A DNA stretch of 14,342 bases from Bradyrhizobium sp. CCH5-F6 (GCF_001556045.1 NZ_LSIC01000024.1:1-14342), one strand, 5' to 3'. Counted from the first letter of the stretch, positions 8,489-14,342 are shown. Numbers and translations: made by a program. Notes: generated by a model not told the origin, from the letters alone.

Positions 8489-8995
8489 TCATTGCTGCCA
8501 GTCCGCACGCTCGTTCTGACGCCGAAACTGGATCACTTCGATGATTGTTCCGTCCGGATCCTTGAAGCAAAGAAAGAGACAATCGATACCGTGCGACTTT
8601 ACGCCCGCGGCTGTCTCGTAACGCGAGATGGGACCGCTGAACTCGACGCCCCTTCTCTTCAGCAACGCCTCGGCTTCGAAGATGTCGTCCACTTCGAAAC
8701 AGAGTCTGCCAATCCCGACATTGTCGAGCGTTGGATATGCCTCTCCCTTCGTAGGCGGATCGAGAAACTGGATGATGTCAAGAAACGGGCGCTTCCTTCC
8801 CGGGATCTTCATGAATACGGCTCGAAATCGCCTGCCATTCGGCAGGCCAAGACCGGCCCACACCCCGGCGCCTTCTTCGAAGATGTTGTCGTCGAACTTC
8901 TCGAATCCCAGCATCTCGTAGAACGGGATACTGCGTTCGAGGTCCCGCACGCAGATGTTGGCGTGCACCCACTCTCGAATGACAATTCTGCTCAT
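8489..8995 (-). CDS. VOC-family (glyoxalase/dioxygenase fold) protein
   Basis: With the ATG at 8995 this is a 168-residue single protein of the vicinal oxygen chelate fold. That start is chosen because GGAGG lies about nine bases upstream and the first strand (MSRIVIREWVHANICVRD) begins there; an in-frame ATG at 9067 would add 24 residues running through a hairpin. Two beta-alpha-beta modules are visible: HANICVRDLERSIPFYEMLGF (11-31), then IGRLCFEVDDIFEAEALLKRRG (95-116) with the closing strand DPDGTIIEVIQF (146-157). His11 and Glu153 sit where metal ligands are expected, but the usual His opening the second module is Arg97, so the metal site may be altered. The gene follows the hydratase on the same strand after a strong hairpin. 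VOC members include epimerases, lyases and ring-cleavage enzymes, so the context suggests a role in acyl-CoA or aromatic metabolism, but the reaction is unknown. Confidence 0.85.
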   Translation of the reverse strand: MSRIVIREWVHANICVRDLERSIPFYEMLGFEKFDDNIFEEGAGVWAGLGLPNGRRFRAVFMKIPGRKRPFLDIIQFLDPPTKGEAYPTLDNVGIGRLCFEVDDIFEAEALLKRRGVEFSGPISRYETAAGVKSHGIDCLFLCFKDPDGTIIEVIQFRRQNERADWQQ

Positions 8996-9036
8996 CGTCG
9001 ATTTCCTCCAGTCACGCATGCGTCTGCCGGACTGCA

Positions 9037-9067
9037 GTGCAAGGGGGTCGGAGCAACCCCCTTGCAC
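9037..9067 (-). terminator. Strong intergenic hairpin between hydratase and VOC genes (possible terminator or attenuator)
   Basis: A perfect inverted repeat has arms gtgcaagggggt (9037-9048) and acccccttgcac (9056-9067) with a seven-base loop. It starts 16 bases beyond the hydratase stop. No T-run follows on the minus strand, so it is not a canonical intrinsic terminator. It may instead stabilise the upstream mRNA end or reduce read-through into the VOC gene. A ten-base palindrome, acgcatgcgt, lies at 9014-9023, just ahead of the VOC ribosome binding site. Confidence 0.6.
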
Positions 9068-9083
9068 CTGCCAGGGCCGGGGC

Positions 9084-9890
9084 TCAGTCCTGCCAGAATG
9101 ATTTCGACACCTTGCGGCGGGCAGCCCTCGTGTCGGGCTTCGCGAAGTCTTCCATGCCTTCGGTGGCGAAGCGGCCAGGCTTGCTGTCGAACGGCTGGAT
9201 GGGCACTTCGAACGCCATCGCGGAATGGGTCGGGAGGTCGGCGCTCTGGTTGAGCACGAACTTCGAACGGCGGAGCGTTACCGGATTCTTCGCCCCGACA
9301 ACCGAGATCAATGCTTCCACTTCCTTGGTGAGATCAGCAGGCTTGCAGATGCGATTGACGAGATTGTACCGCTCTGCGGTCTCGGCGTTGAACAACTGAC
9401 CGATCAGGTTCCATTCCTTTGTCTTCCGTCGTCCAGCGAATTTCTGGAGCCTCGTTACCCCGCCCCAACCCGGGGTGATGTCCCAGTCGATCTCGGGCAT
9501 TCCCCATCGACTGCGATCGGTCGCAATGACGAAATCGCACGTAAGCGTCAGCTCCAGTCCGCCGCCGGTACAAACACCGTCGACCGCGGCAATGGTGATG
9601 CAGGTGAGGTCTTCGATCATCTGCGCCGTTTCTTGATATTGCCGGCACTGCCAGTAGGCGTCTTCGTCCTTCCAGGAGAGGAAGTCCTTGATGTCGTCAC
9701 CTGCGCAGAAGGTGTCGCCATTCCCCCGGAAAACGAGGAAGCGGCAGGCCCGGTCCTTCTTCACCTTGCGCACGGCGTCCGCGAGCTCGTCCGACATCTC
9801 CTTATCGAGAGCGTTGTGCGCATTCGGCCGGTTGAATGTGATCCGGGTAATGGTGTCTTCGCGATCAAAGATGATGTGCTTGTAGGACAA
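9084..9890 (-). CDS. Enoyl-CoA hydratase/isomerase (crotonase) family protein
   Basis: A 268-residue crotonase-fold enzyme that most likely adds water to an unsaturated acyl-CoA. Key residues of true hydratases are present: the oxyanion-hole segment FCAGDDI (61-67), VCTGGGLELTLTCD (106-119) with Glu113, and GMPEIDWDITPGWGG (130-144) with Glu133, which correspond to the two catalytic glutamates of rat mitochondrial hydratase. The PEIDWDITPG run somewhat recalls hydroxycinnamoyl-CoA hydratase-lyases, but that is not enough to name the substrate. The start is a TTG at 9890 with GGGAGG five bases upstream; the ATG at 9903 is out of frame. The gene has its own long inverted-repeat operator ending 13 bases before the start codon, which separates it from the ligase gene 121 bases upstream on the same strand. 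It is presumably the second step after CoA activation. Confidence 0.9.
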   Translation of the reverse strand: MSYKHIIFDREDTITRITFNRPNAHNALDKEMSDELADAVRKVKKDRACRFLVFRGNGDTFCAGDDIKDFLSWKDEDAYWQCRQYQETAQMIEDLTCITIAAVDGVCTGGGLELTLTCDFVIATDRSRWGMPEIDWDITPGWGGVTRLQKFAGRRKTKEWNLIGQLFNAETAERYNLVNRICKPADLTKEVEALISVVGAKNPVTLRRSKFVLNQSADLPTHSAMAFEVPIQPFDSKPGRFATEGMEDFAKPDTRAARRKVSKSFWQD

Positions 9891-9903
9891 GGCGGCCTCC
9901 CAT

Positions 9904-9959
9904 ATTCGGTTGCGTAACGATACTTACATCGCATAGTCCGTATCGTTATGCAACCGAAT
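9904..9959. promoter_or_regulatory. Operator site A: 19-bp-arm inverted repeat upstream of the hydratase gene
   Basis: The arms attcggttgcgtaacgata (9904-9922) and tatcgttatgcaaccgaat (9941-9959) pair at 18 of 19 positions around an 18-base centre. The 18-bp half-site seen here, GTATCGTTATGCAACCGA (9940-9957), recurs as an inverted pair in the ligase/binding-protein divergent promoter and more weakly before the regulator gene. It sits between the ligase stop and the hydratase ribosome binding site, so occupancy should affect hydratase transcription. A T-run follows only on the plus strand, where no upstream gene would need a terminator, so I read it as a protein-binding site. Confidence 0.82.
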
Positions 9960-10011
9960 TTTTGGTCCACCGGCCGGATTTTGTCTCGTCGGCGAATTTG
10001 GACAGGAGACG

Positions 10012-11712
10012 TCAGGGCGCCTGCAATGTCAGTCCAAGTTCTTCGGCAGATGATTCCGAAAGCAGGAATTTCTGGACCTTGCCGCTTGCGGTCAGCGGAA
10101 AGGACTCAACGAAACGCACGTATCTGGGGATCTTGTAGTGAGCAATCTTGCCTCGACAGAACGTCCGAAGCGCCTCGGACGACACGTCGGCGCCTGACTT
10201 CAGAATGATGCAGGCACACAGCTCTTCACCGAGCTTGTCATCCGGGACACCGACGACCTGAACGCTGCCAACGGCCGGGTGACTCATCAGGAACTCTTCG
10301 ATCTCGCCGCAGGAGATGTTCTCCCCGCCGCGAATCACGATTTCCTTCACCCGGCCCACGATCTTGCCGTAACCGTCATCGTCGAACGTGCCGATGTCGC
10401 CGGTCCGGAGCCATCCGTCGACATCGATCGTCTGGGCAGTCGCCACCTCGTCACCCCAATAGCCCAGCATGGTCGAATAGCCCCGAACCTGGATCTCGCC
10501 GGGCTGACCGATCGCAACGACTTCCCCGGCGGGATCCACGATTCGGACTTCGACGTGCGGGACTACGCGTCCAACCGACGTCACCCGGCGAACGGGCGCG
10601 TCGCAAGGCGAGGTAACCATGATCGCGGAGTGGGCCTCGGTCATTCCGTATCCGTTGACGACGTCCCTCATGTTCATTTCGGCCATTATTCGCTGCAGCA
10701 ACTGCATTGGAACGACTGCGCCCGCGATGATGCCGCCGCGCAGGGATGAAAGGTCGCGCGACCTGGCCACGAGATTCTCGAGCTCTGCGGCGAACATCGT
10801 GGGCACTCCATAGAGAAGGGTGCATCGCTCTGATTCCACTGCTGCCAGCACCTGATCGGCATCGAAGGCGTCCGTGGGGTGAACGATCGTCGCGCCTCTC
10901 AGCATCGCGAGGAGGTTGCCGGTGAGCATGCCGAAGATGTGAAAGAGCGGCAGCGGAACGCAGATCGAGTCGCTTTCGCGGATCTCGATTACTTCACCGG
11001 TGAACCACGCGCTGTTGAGCAGCCCGCGATGGCTTAGTGTCGCAGCCTTGGGAGCCCCCGTCGTTCCGCTCGTGAACTGGATATTGATTGGGTCGGTCGG
11101 ACGGAGATCGCGAGGCCAGTCGTCGAAGCCCGCGGCCAGCGCGGCCTCACCGGCAGCGGCAATATCGTGAAAGCGATGGACGCCGGCAAAGTGAGAGCTG
11201 GACGTGCAGATGAGGGTTCTCAATTCCGGAAGTGCGCTCGACTGAAAATCGAACGGGTCGCCGCGGCCGATCTCGGGCGATATTTCCGTCAGCATGTCGA
11301 GATAGCGACTGCCTTTGAACGAGTGGGCGAATACGAGCGCACGGCAGCCGACCTTGGCCAGGGCGTAGCGGATTTCGTTCACACGGTATGCCGGGTTCAG
11401 GTTGACGAGAATGAGCCCAAGCTTGGCTGCGGCGTATTGCGTCAGCGTCCATTCAACGCAATTGGGGGCCCAGATCCCTATGCGGTCGCCAGGGCGCAGC
11501 CCGAGGGACCAAAAGCCGGCCGCGACCCGGTCAACCTGTTGACCCAACTCACGATAGTTGAGTTGAACTCCCTGATGACTGACGATGAGCGCGGTATTCC
11601 GAGGGCGACACGCCACGACTTCGTCGAATGCCTCGCCGATCGTCTTTTCGAGCAGGGGAGCGGTCCGCTCCCCTGCAAACTGGCTGCGCTTTGCTGTCGA
11701 GACGTCGTTCAA
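10012..11712 (-). CDS. Acyl-CoA ligase (AMP-forming, FadD/class I adenylate-forming family)
   Basis: A 566-residue ATP-dependent enzyme that activates a carboxylic acid to its CoA thioester through an acyl-adenylate. Motifs are in order and intact: the P-loop IQFTSGTTGAPK (211-222), NGYGMTEAH (353-361), GWLRTGD (433-439), the hinge and A8 region IVGRVKEIVIRGGENI (451-466), and the C-terminal TASGKVQK (541-548) with the adenylation lysine Lys545. Overall it looks like medium/long-chain or alicyclic/aromatic acid CoA ligases; specificity cannot be read from motifs. The start is TTG at 11712 with GGAG eight bases upstream. There is no in-frame ATG upstream before the operator and none in the first 60 codons. 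It is divergent from the binding-protein gene, and the shared 104-base promoter contains operator site B, 30 bases from this start codon. Confidence 0.92.
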   Translation of the reverse strand: MNDVSTAKRSQFAGERTAPLLEKTIGEAFDEVVACRPRNTALIVSHQGVQLNYRELGQQVDRVAAGFWSLGLRPGDRIGIWAPNCVEWTLTQYAAAKLGLILVNLNPAYRVNEIRYALAKVGCRALVFAHSFKGSRYLDMLTEISPEIGRGDPFDFQSSALPELRTLICTSSSHFAGVHRFHDIAAAGEAALAAGFDDWPRDLRPTDPINIQFTSGTTGAPKAATLSHRGLLNSAWFTGEVIEIRESDSICVPLPLFHIFGMLTGNLLAMLRGATIVHPTDAFDADQVLAAVESERCTLLYGVPTMFAAELENLVARSRDLSSLRGGIIAGAVVPMQLLQRIMAEMNMRDVVNGYGMTEAHSAIMVTSPCDAPVRRVTSVGRVVPHVEVRIVDPAGEVVAIGQPGEIQVRGYSTMLGYWGDEVATAQTIDVDGWLRTGDIGTFDDDGYGKIVGRVKEIVIRGGENISCGEIEEFLMSHPAVGSVQVVGVPDDKLGEELCACIILKSGADVSSEALRTFCRGKIAHYKIPRYVRFVESFPLTASGKVQKFLLSESSAEELGLTLQAP

Positions 11713-11742
11713 GGCACCGCTCCGGCAAGGATGAAGATCGAG

Positions 11743-11790
11743 TCGGTTGCATACGGCTACTTATCATGTCGAGTAGCGTTGTGCAACCGA
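11743..11790. promoter_or_regulatory. Operator site B: inverted repeat in the ligase/binding-protein divergent promoter
   Basis: The arms tcggttgcatacggctac (11743-11760) and gtagcgttgtgcaaccga (11773-11790) pair at 15 of 18 positions around a 12-base centre. Each arm is recognisably the half-site of operator A (TCGGTTGC...TAC core). The site fills most of the 104-base gap between two divergent starts, 30 bases from the ligase TTG and 26 bases from the binding-protein ATG, so one regulator could control both. Weak -35-like TTGCAT/TTGCAC boxes lie inside the arms. Confidence 0.82.
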
Positions 11791-11816
11791 AATGCCATTA
11801 CCGGGAGGTATTCATC

Positions 11817-13037
11817 ATGCAAGTCAAACCATCTGGCTTATTGTTGCTCGGACTGCTGGGATTTGCAGCATTCACGGCGCGCGCAAACGCCGGCGGGACG
11901 TACGACGTCGGAGCCAGCGACAATGAAATCAAGATCGGAAACATCCTCGCCTATAGCGGGCCGGTCTCGAGTCTCGGCGTCATCGGCCGGGTCGAAGCCG
12001 CCTATTTCAAGAAGATCAACGACGAGGGCGGCATCAACGGCCGCAAGATAAACTTCATTTCGTACGACGACGCCTACTCACCGCCGAAAACGGTGGAACA
12101 AGCTCGCCGTCTCGTCGAAAGCGATGAGGTGCTGCTGATTTTCAATCCAGTCGGCACCCCGACCAACGCTGCAATCCAGAAATACATGAATACGAAACGC
12201 ATTCCCCAACTCTTCGTGGGCGGAGGGGCGACGCGTTGGGACAATCCGTCCGAATACCCCTGGACCATGGGGTTTCAGCCGAACTATCAGGCAGAGGGAC
12301 GCATCTTCGCAAGGTACATCCTGAAGGAGAAGCCGGACGCCAAGATCGCGGTTCTCTATCAGAACGACGACCTGGGAAAGGACTACCTCAAGGGCCTGAA
12401 GGACGGGCTCGGCTCCAGGGCGTCATCGCTCGTCCTGGAAGGTTACGAGGTGACCGAACCGACCATCGACTCCCATATCGTGAAGCTTCGTGCCAGCGGA
12501 GCCGACGTCTTCATTGCGGTGGCATTGCCGAAAGTTGCGGCTCAGTCGATTCGGAAAGTGGCCGAGATGAACTGGAAGCCAATGTTCATGCTGTCGAGTA
12601 TCGGCGCGTCCATAGGTACGGTCATCCGGCCAGCGGGCTTTGAGAACGCGCAGGGAATTGTCTCTACCCAGTACCTGAAGGACGCATCTGACCCGCAATG
12701 GAAAGACGATGAGGAAAAGAAGCGCTTCGATGCGTTTGTCGCGAAGTACATTCCGGACGTCGACAAGAACGATTACTTCGTCGTCTATGGATACGCCATC
12801 GCCCAGACGCTCGTTGAGGTCCTCAAGCGGTGTGGTGACGATTTGACACGTGCAAACGTCATGAAGCAGGCGGCGAGCCTCAACAAATACCGTCCGGACA
12901 TGCTGCTGCCGGGCATCACGCTCAACACCAGCCCGACAGACTTTGCGCCCATGAAGGAGATGAGGATGATACGGCTGACGGGCGAGAGATGGGAAACGTT
13001 CGGCGACGTCGTCTCGGCATCGGATGCCAGGAACTGA
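11817..13037 (+). CDS. LivK-type ABC transporter substrate-binding protein (orphan)
   Basis: A 406-residue periplasmic binding protein of the branched-chain amino acid/aromatic acid type (Peripla_BP_6 fold). The ATG at 11817 is chosen because GGGAGG lies eight bases upstream and a signal peptide begins directly there: MQVKPS, a hydrophobic stretch GLLLLGLLGFAAF, then a likely cut at ARANA|GG near residue 25. Family marks are IKIGNILAYSGPVSSLGVIG, YFKKINDEGGINGRKI, YDDAYSPPKTVEQARRLVE (which opens the first lobe), and FVVYGYAIAQTLVEVLKRCG near the end. No permease or ATPase genes of the Liv type occur in the window, so it must borrow a transporter or serve one encoded elsewhere. Relatives in Rhodopseudomonas and Bradyrhizobium bind aromatic acids, which fits a divergent CoA ligase, but the ligand here is inferred only. 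Confidence 0.92.
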   Translation: MQVKPSGLLLLGLLGFAAFTARANAGGTYDVGASDNEIKIGNILAYSGPVSSLGVIGRVEAAYFKKINDEGGINGRKINFISYDDAYSPPKTVEQARRLVESDEVLLIFNPVGTPTNAAIQKYMNTKRIPQLFVGGGATRWDNPSEYPWTMGFQPNYQAEGRIFARYILKEKPDAKIAVLYQNDDLGKDYLKGLKDGLGSRASSLVLEGYEVTEPTIDSHIVKLRASGADVFIAVALPKVAAQSIRKVAEMNWKPMFMLSSIGASIGTVIRPAGFENAQGIVSTQYLKDASDPQWKDDEEKKRFDAFVAKYIPDVDKNDYFVVYGYAIAQTLVEVLKRCGDDLTRANVMKQAASLNKYRPDMLLPGITLNTSPTDFAPMKEMRMIRLTGERWETFGDVVSASDARN

Positions 13038-13064
13038 CACCGGGCGGTCGCGGGGCGCAAAGCT

Positions 13065-14063
13065 TTACGGCCTCTTGCGCTTCGCACTTCCCGAACCGGA
13101 CTGCTTTTCGCTTTTCGGCGAGGCGAACGGCGGTTTGCCGGCCTGCGTCACCTCGACGTCCTGCGGCGCAGGCGGCTTGCCGCAGCATCCGCAAACCACT
13201 TCGACCTGAAGCGGTTCGGCGCAGGAAAGGTGGAGAGGTCGGGCAGCCGATGACTTCGGGTTTGATTGCCGCCCCCACTCGATGAGGGTGAGCAAAACCG
13301 GGCACACGGCCTTGCCCCGATTGGTCAATCGATACTCGTACCGCGGCGGCCTCAGTTGATACTCGACCCTTTCGATCAGGCCGCTGGCCACGAGGTGGTT
13401 CAGCCTCGCCGTCAGCGTCGTTCTCGCAACGCCGAGGACACTGTGGAAATGTTCGAACTTCGTGACGCCCGCCAAGGCGACCCATAATATCAAAAATCCC
13501 CAGCGGTCGCCGATCAGCGCGAGCGTGCGGCTGACCGACGTTGGCCGCCCCGACGTGTACAACTCTGGGCGCGAGGAAACGCGAACCGCAGCCACGGCAT
13601 CATGGGCGGTCTTGGCAATATCGCTCAGGTCGATACGGATGTCTTCCGCGTGGAGTTCACGCCGGCAGCACGAGCAGATGCTCTTGGGATGCAGGATGTT
13701 GCCGCACGACTTGTGCTTCAGGACGACTGGCGCGTCACCGTCGAGCCAATCGTCGCCCCATTTCATGAGGGTCAGCGCGTATGGGTACGTGGCCAGACCG
13801 TGCTTTGTCAGCCGGTACTCCAGCAGGTCGGATCGATCTGAACTTTTGCGGCGTTCCAGAAGGCCGTAATTCACCAGCATGTTGAGCCGGTCAGTCAGCG
13901 TGTTCTTGGCAATGGAGAGATTGCGCTGAAACTCGCCGAATCTGCGCACTCCGAAAAACGCTTCTTGCTGAATCAGAAAACTCCAGGAATCGCCGAGCAC
14001 ATGCAAGGCATAGTCCAGAGGCGATTTCGTTGCCTTTACGACAGGGTGGAGTTTCATTGCCAT
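13065..14063 (-). CDS. Tandem-duplicated HxlR-family transcriptional regulator
   Basis: A 332-residue protein made of two complete HxlR winged-helix units. HxlR proteins are normally single units of about 100-160 residues that dimerise. Unit 1 (about 14-145) contains LGDSWSFLI, FGEFQRNLSIAKNTLTDRLNML and YRLTKHG. Unit 2 (about 175-306) contains IGDRWGFLI, FEHFHSVLGVARTTLTARLNHL and YRLTNRG. Every landmark is offset by exactly 161 residues, and both units end in the same C-x9-C-x-C-C cluster (Cys120/130/132/133 and Cys281/291/293/294), plausibly zinc-binding or redox-active. The C-terminal tail is basic and low complexity (SGSGSAKRKRP). The ATG at 14063 has no visible Shine-Dalgarno site and no in-frame upstream alternative before a stop codon. 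It is convergent with the binding-protein gene, 27 bases apart. The likely role is control of the neighbouring ligase, hydratase and binding-protein genes, and of itself. Confidence 0.9.
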   Translation of the reverse strand: MAMKLHPVVKATKSPLDYALHVLGDSWSFLIQQEAFFGVRRFGEFQRNLSIAKNTLTDRLNMLVNYGLLERRKSSDRSDLLEYRLTKHGLATYPYALTLMKWGDDWLDGDAPVVLKHKSCGNILHPKSICSCCRRELHAEDIRIDLSDIAKTAHDAVAAVRVSSRPELYTSGRPTSVSRTLALIGDRWGFLILWVALAGVTKFEHFHSVLGVARTTLTARLNHLVASGLIERVEYQLRPPRYEYRLTNRGKAVCPVLLTLIEWGRQSNPKSSAARPLHLSCAEPLQVEVVCGCCGKPPAPQDVEVTQAGKPPFASPKSEKQSGSGSAKRKRP

Positions 14064-14077
14064 CGTTATGCGAAGGA
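14060..14077. promoter_or_regulatory. Candidate half-site C1 over the regulator start codon
   Basis: The sequence ccatcgttatgcgaagga matches the operator A half-site at 13 of 18 positions, including an uninterrupted ten-base run (atcgttatgc). It covers the start codon (14061-14063) of the regulator gene. No clear inverted partner is seen on the coding side, so it is weaker evidence than sites A and B. Confidence 0.45.
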
Positions 14078-14117
14078 GGGAACAGGACAGCCAATAACGA
14101 AAATGGATATCGAGTAA

Positions 14118-14135
14118 GTATCATACCGCAACCTG
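14118..14135. promoter_or_regulatory. Candidate half-site C2 over the regulator promoter
   Basis: The sequence gtatcataccgcaacctg matches the operator A half-site at 12 of 18 positions, keeping both conserved blocks (GTATC and GCAACC). It is preceded by the same taa as operator A's left arm. A partial partner in the opposite orientation, taacga at 14095-14100, would give a centre of about 14 bases. It overlaps the proposed -10 box, suggesting autorepression. Confidence 0.5.
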
Positions 14136-14149
14136 TTGATCGGACGCAA
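14120..14149 (-). promoter_or_regulatory. Putative promoter of the HxlR-type regulator
   Basis: On the minus strand, TTGCGT (14144-14149) and TATGAT (14120-14125) are separated by 18 bases. The -10 box matches the sigma-70 consensus at five of six positions; the -35 box matches only in its TTG. Transcription would start near 14113, leaving a leader of about 50 bases. Confidence 0.4.
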
Positions 14150-14227
14150 CGTAGCGTGTCGCGGTGTGGGTCGCGCGATTTCCATTCAGGCAGCATGGAC
14201 GTTCTGGATTGACAGGAGCGTGGAGCG

Positions 14228-14290
14228 ATGAGCTCTAGCTCGAAAATCCTCTGCGTCGCGCTTCGGGTCAAAAGCCTCCGGACACTTTGA
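14228..14290 (+). pseudogene. Possible truncated gene start (about 20 codons)
   Basis: An ATG at 14228, with AGGAG ten bases upstream, opens a short frame (MSSSSKILCVALRVKSLRTL) that stops at TGA 14288-14290. That stop is the first three bases of the putative insertion-sequence end. It may be the 5' remnant of a gene divergent from the regulator that an insertion cut off. Twenty residues are too few to identify a family, and chance is a real alternative. Confidence 0.25.
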
Positions 14291-14342
14291 ACTTCCTCCG
14301 AATGAGTGGACACCTGTAGTAGGCTCGTTGAGCCTGGAGGTG
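14288..14342. mobile_element. Possible terminal end of an IS3-family insertion sequence (runs off the window)
   Basis: The segment starting tgaacttcctccgaatgagt and continuing ggacacc (14288-14314) resembles the terminal inverted repeats of IS3-family elements, which begin with TG and often contain a tggacac core. It is followed by a GGAGG ribosome-binding-like sequence at 14336-14340, where the first transposase frame would be expected to start just beyond the window. Recognition is from memory only; the rest of the element is not visible. Confidence 0.35.

Noticed and set aside
9904..9965. Rho-independent terminator formed by the inverted repeat followed by ttttt
   Set aside because: The T-run follows only on the plus strand, where no gene ends nearby; flanking genes are on the minus strand. 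The same half-sites recur in promoter positions, which favours an operator.
11628..11816. N-terminal extension of the LivK-type protein by 63 residues
   Set aside because: The extension would run through operator B and the divergent ligase start, and would bury the clear signal peptide and ribosome binding site at 11817.
13056..13080. Short inverted repeat gcgcaa/ttgcgc between the convergent binding-protein and regulator genes, as a shared terminator
   Set aside because: The arms are only six bases, there is no T-run, and half the stem lies inside the regulator coding sequence. Too weak to call.
13891..14313. Minus-strand frame of 140 codons across the regulator promoter
   Set aside because: It overlaps the well-supported regulator gene in another frame and runs through its promoter and the IS-like end; the composition is not protein-like.

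Overview
The window looks like chromosome of a high-GC alphaproteobacterium, most likely Bradyrhizobium or a close relative such as Rhodopseudomonas. This is inferred from the GC-rich coding style, the aerobic (CobS/CobT) cobaltochelatase genes, the Bug-type and LivK-type orphan binding proteins, and intergenic palindromes of the 'gtcgtcccggcgaaagccg' kind that I associate with this group. No rRNA, tRNA, CRISPR array or complete mobile element was seen.

Left part (1-8169), ordinary core-type genes. On the minus strand, in direction of transcription: cobS (6220-7218), cobT (4244-6145), a Tat-exported esterase-like/phytase-like protein whose GTG start overlaps the cobT stop (3147-4247), a Bug-family solute-binding protein (2123-3091), an Old Yellow Enzyme-type flavin oxidoreductase (838-1950) and a small four-helix membrane protein (214-621). 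A DedA-family membrane protein (7516-8169) is divergent from cobS. A perfect 19-bp-arm hairpin lies between cobS and cobT, and other imperfect palindromes occupy the intergenic spaces.

Right part (about 8170-14342), accessory in look. It holds a VOC-family protein (8489-8995, -), an enoyl-CoA hydratase (9084-9890, -), an acyl-CoA ligase (10012-11712, -), a divergent LivK-type binding protein (11817-13037, +) and a convergent regulator (13065-14063, -). Together these read as a small catabolic unit: an organic acid is bound in the periplasm, activated to a CoA thioester and hydrated. The acid is not identifiable from sequence, and no permease, dehydrogenase or thiolase is present here.

The most interesting content is regulatory. 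The regulator is an in-register tandem duplication (161-residue offset) of a whole HxlR winged-helix unit, each copy ending in the same C-x9-C-x-C-C cluster. Long inverted repeats built from one 18-bp half-site (consensus close to GTATCGTTATGCAACCGA) lie directly upstream of the hydratase and in the ligase/binding-protein divergent promoter. Weaker copies cover the regulator's own -10 region and start codon. I infer a local, autoregulated regulon controlled by a 'dimer-in-one-chain' HxlR protein.

The far right end (about 14288 on) resembles the terminal inverted repeat of an IS3-family element that may have cut off a gene after about 20 codons.
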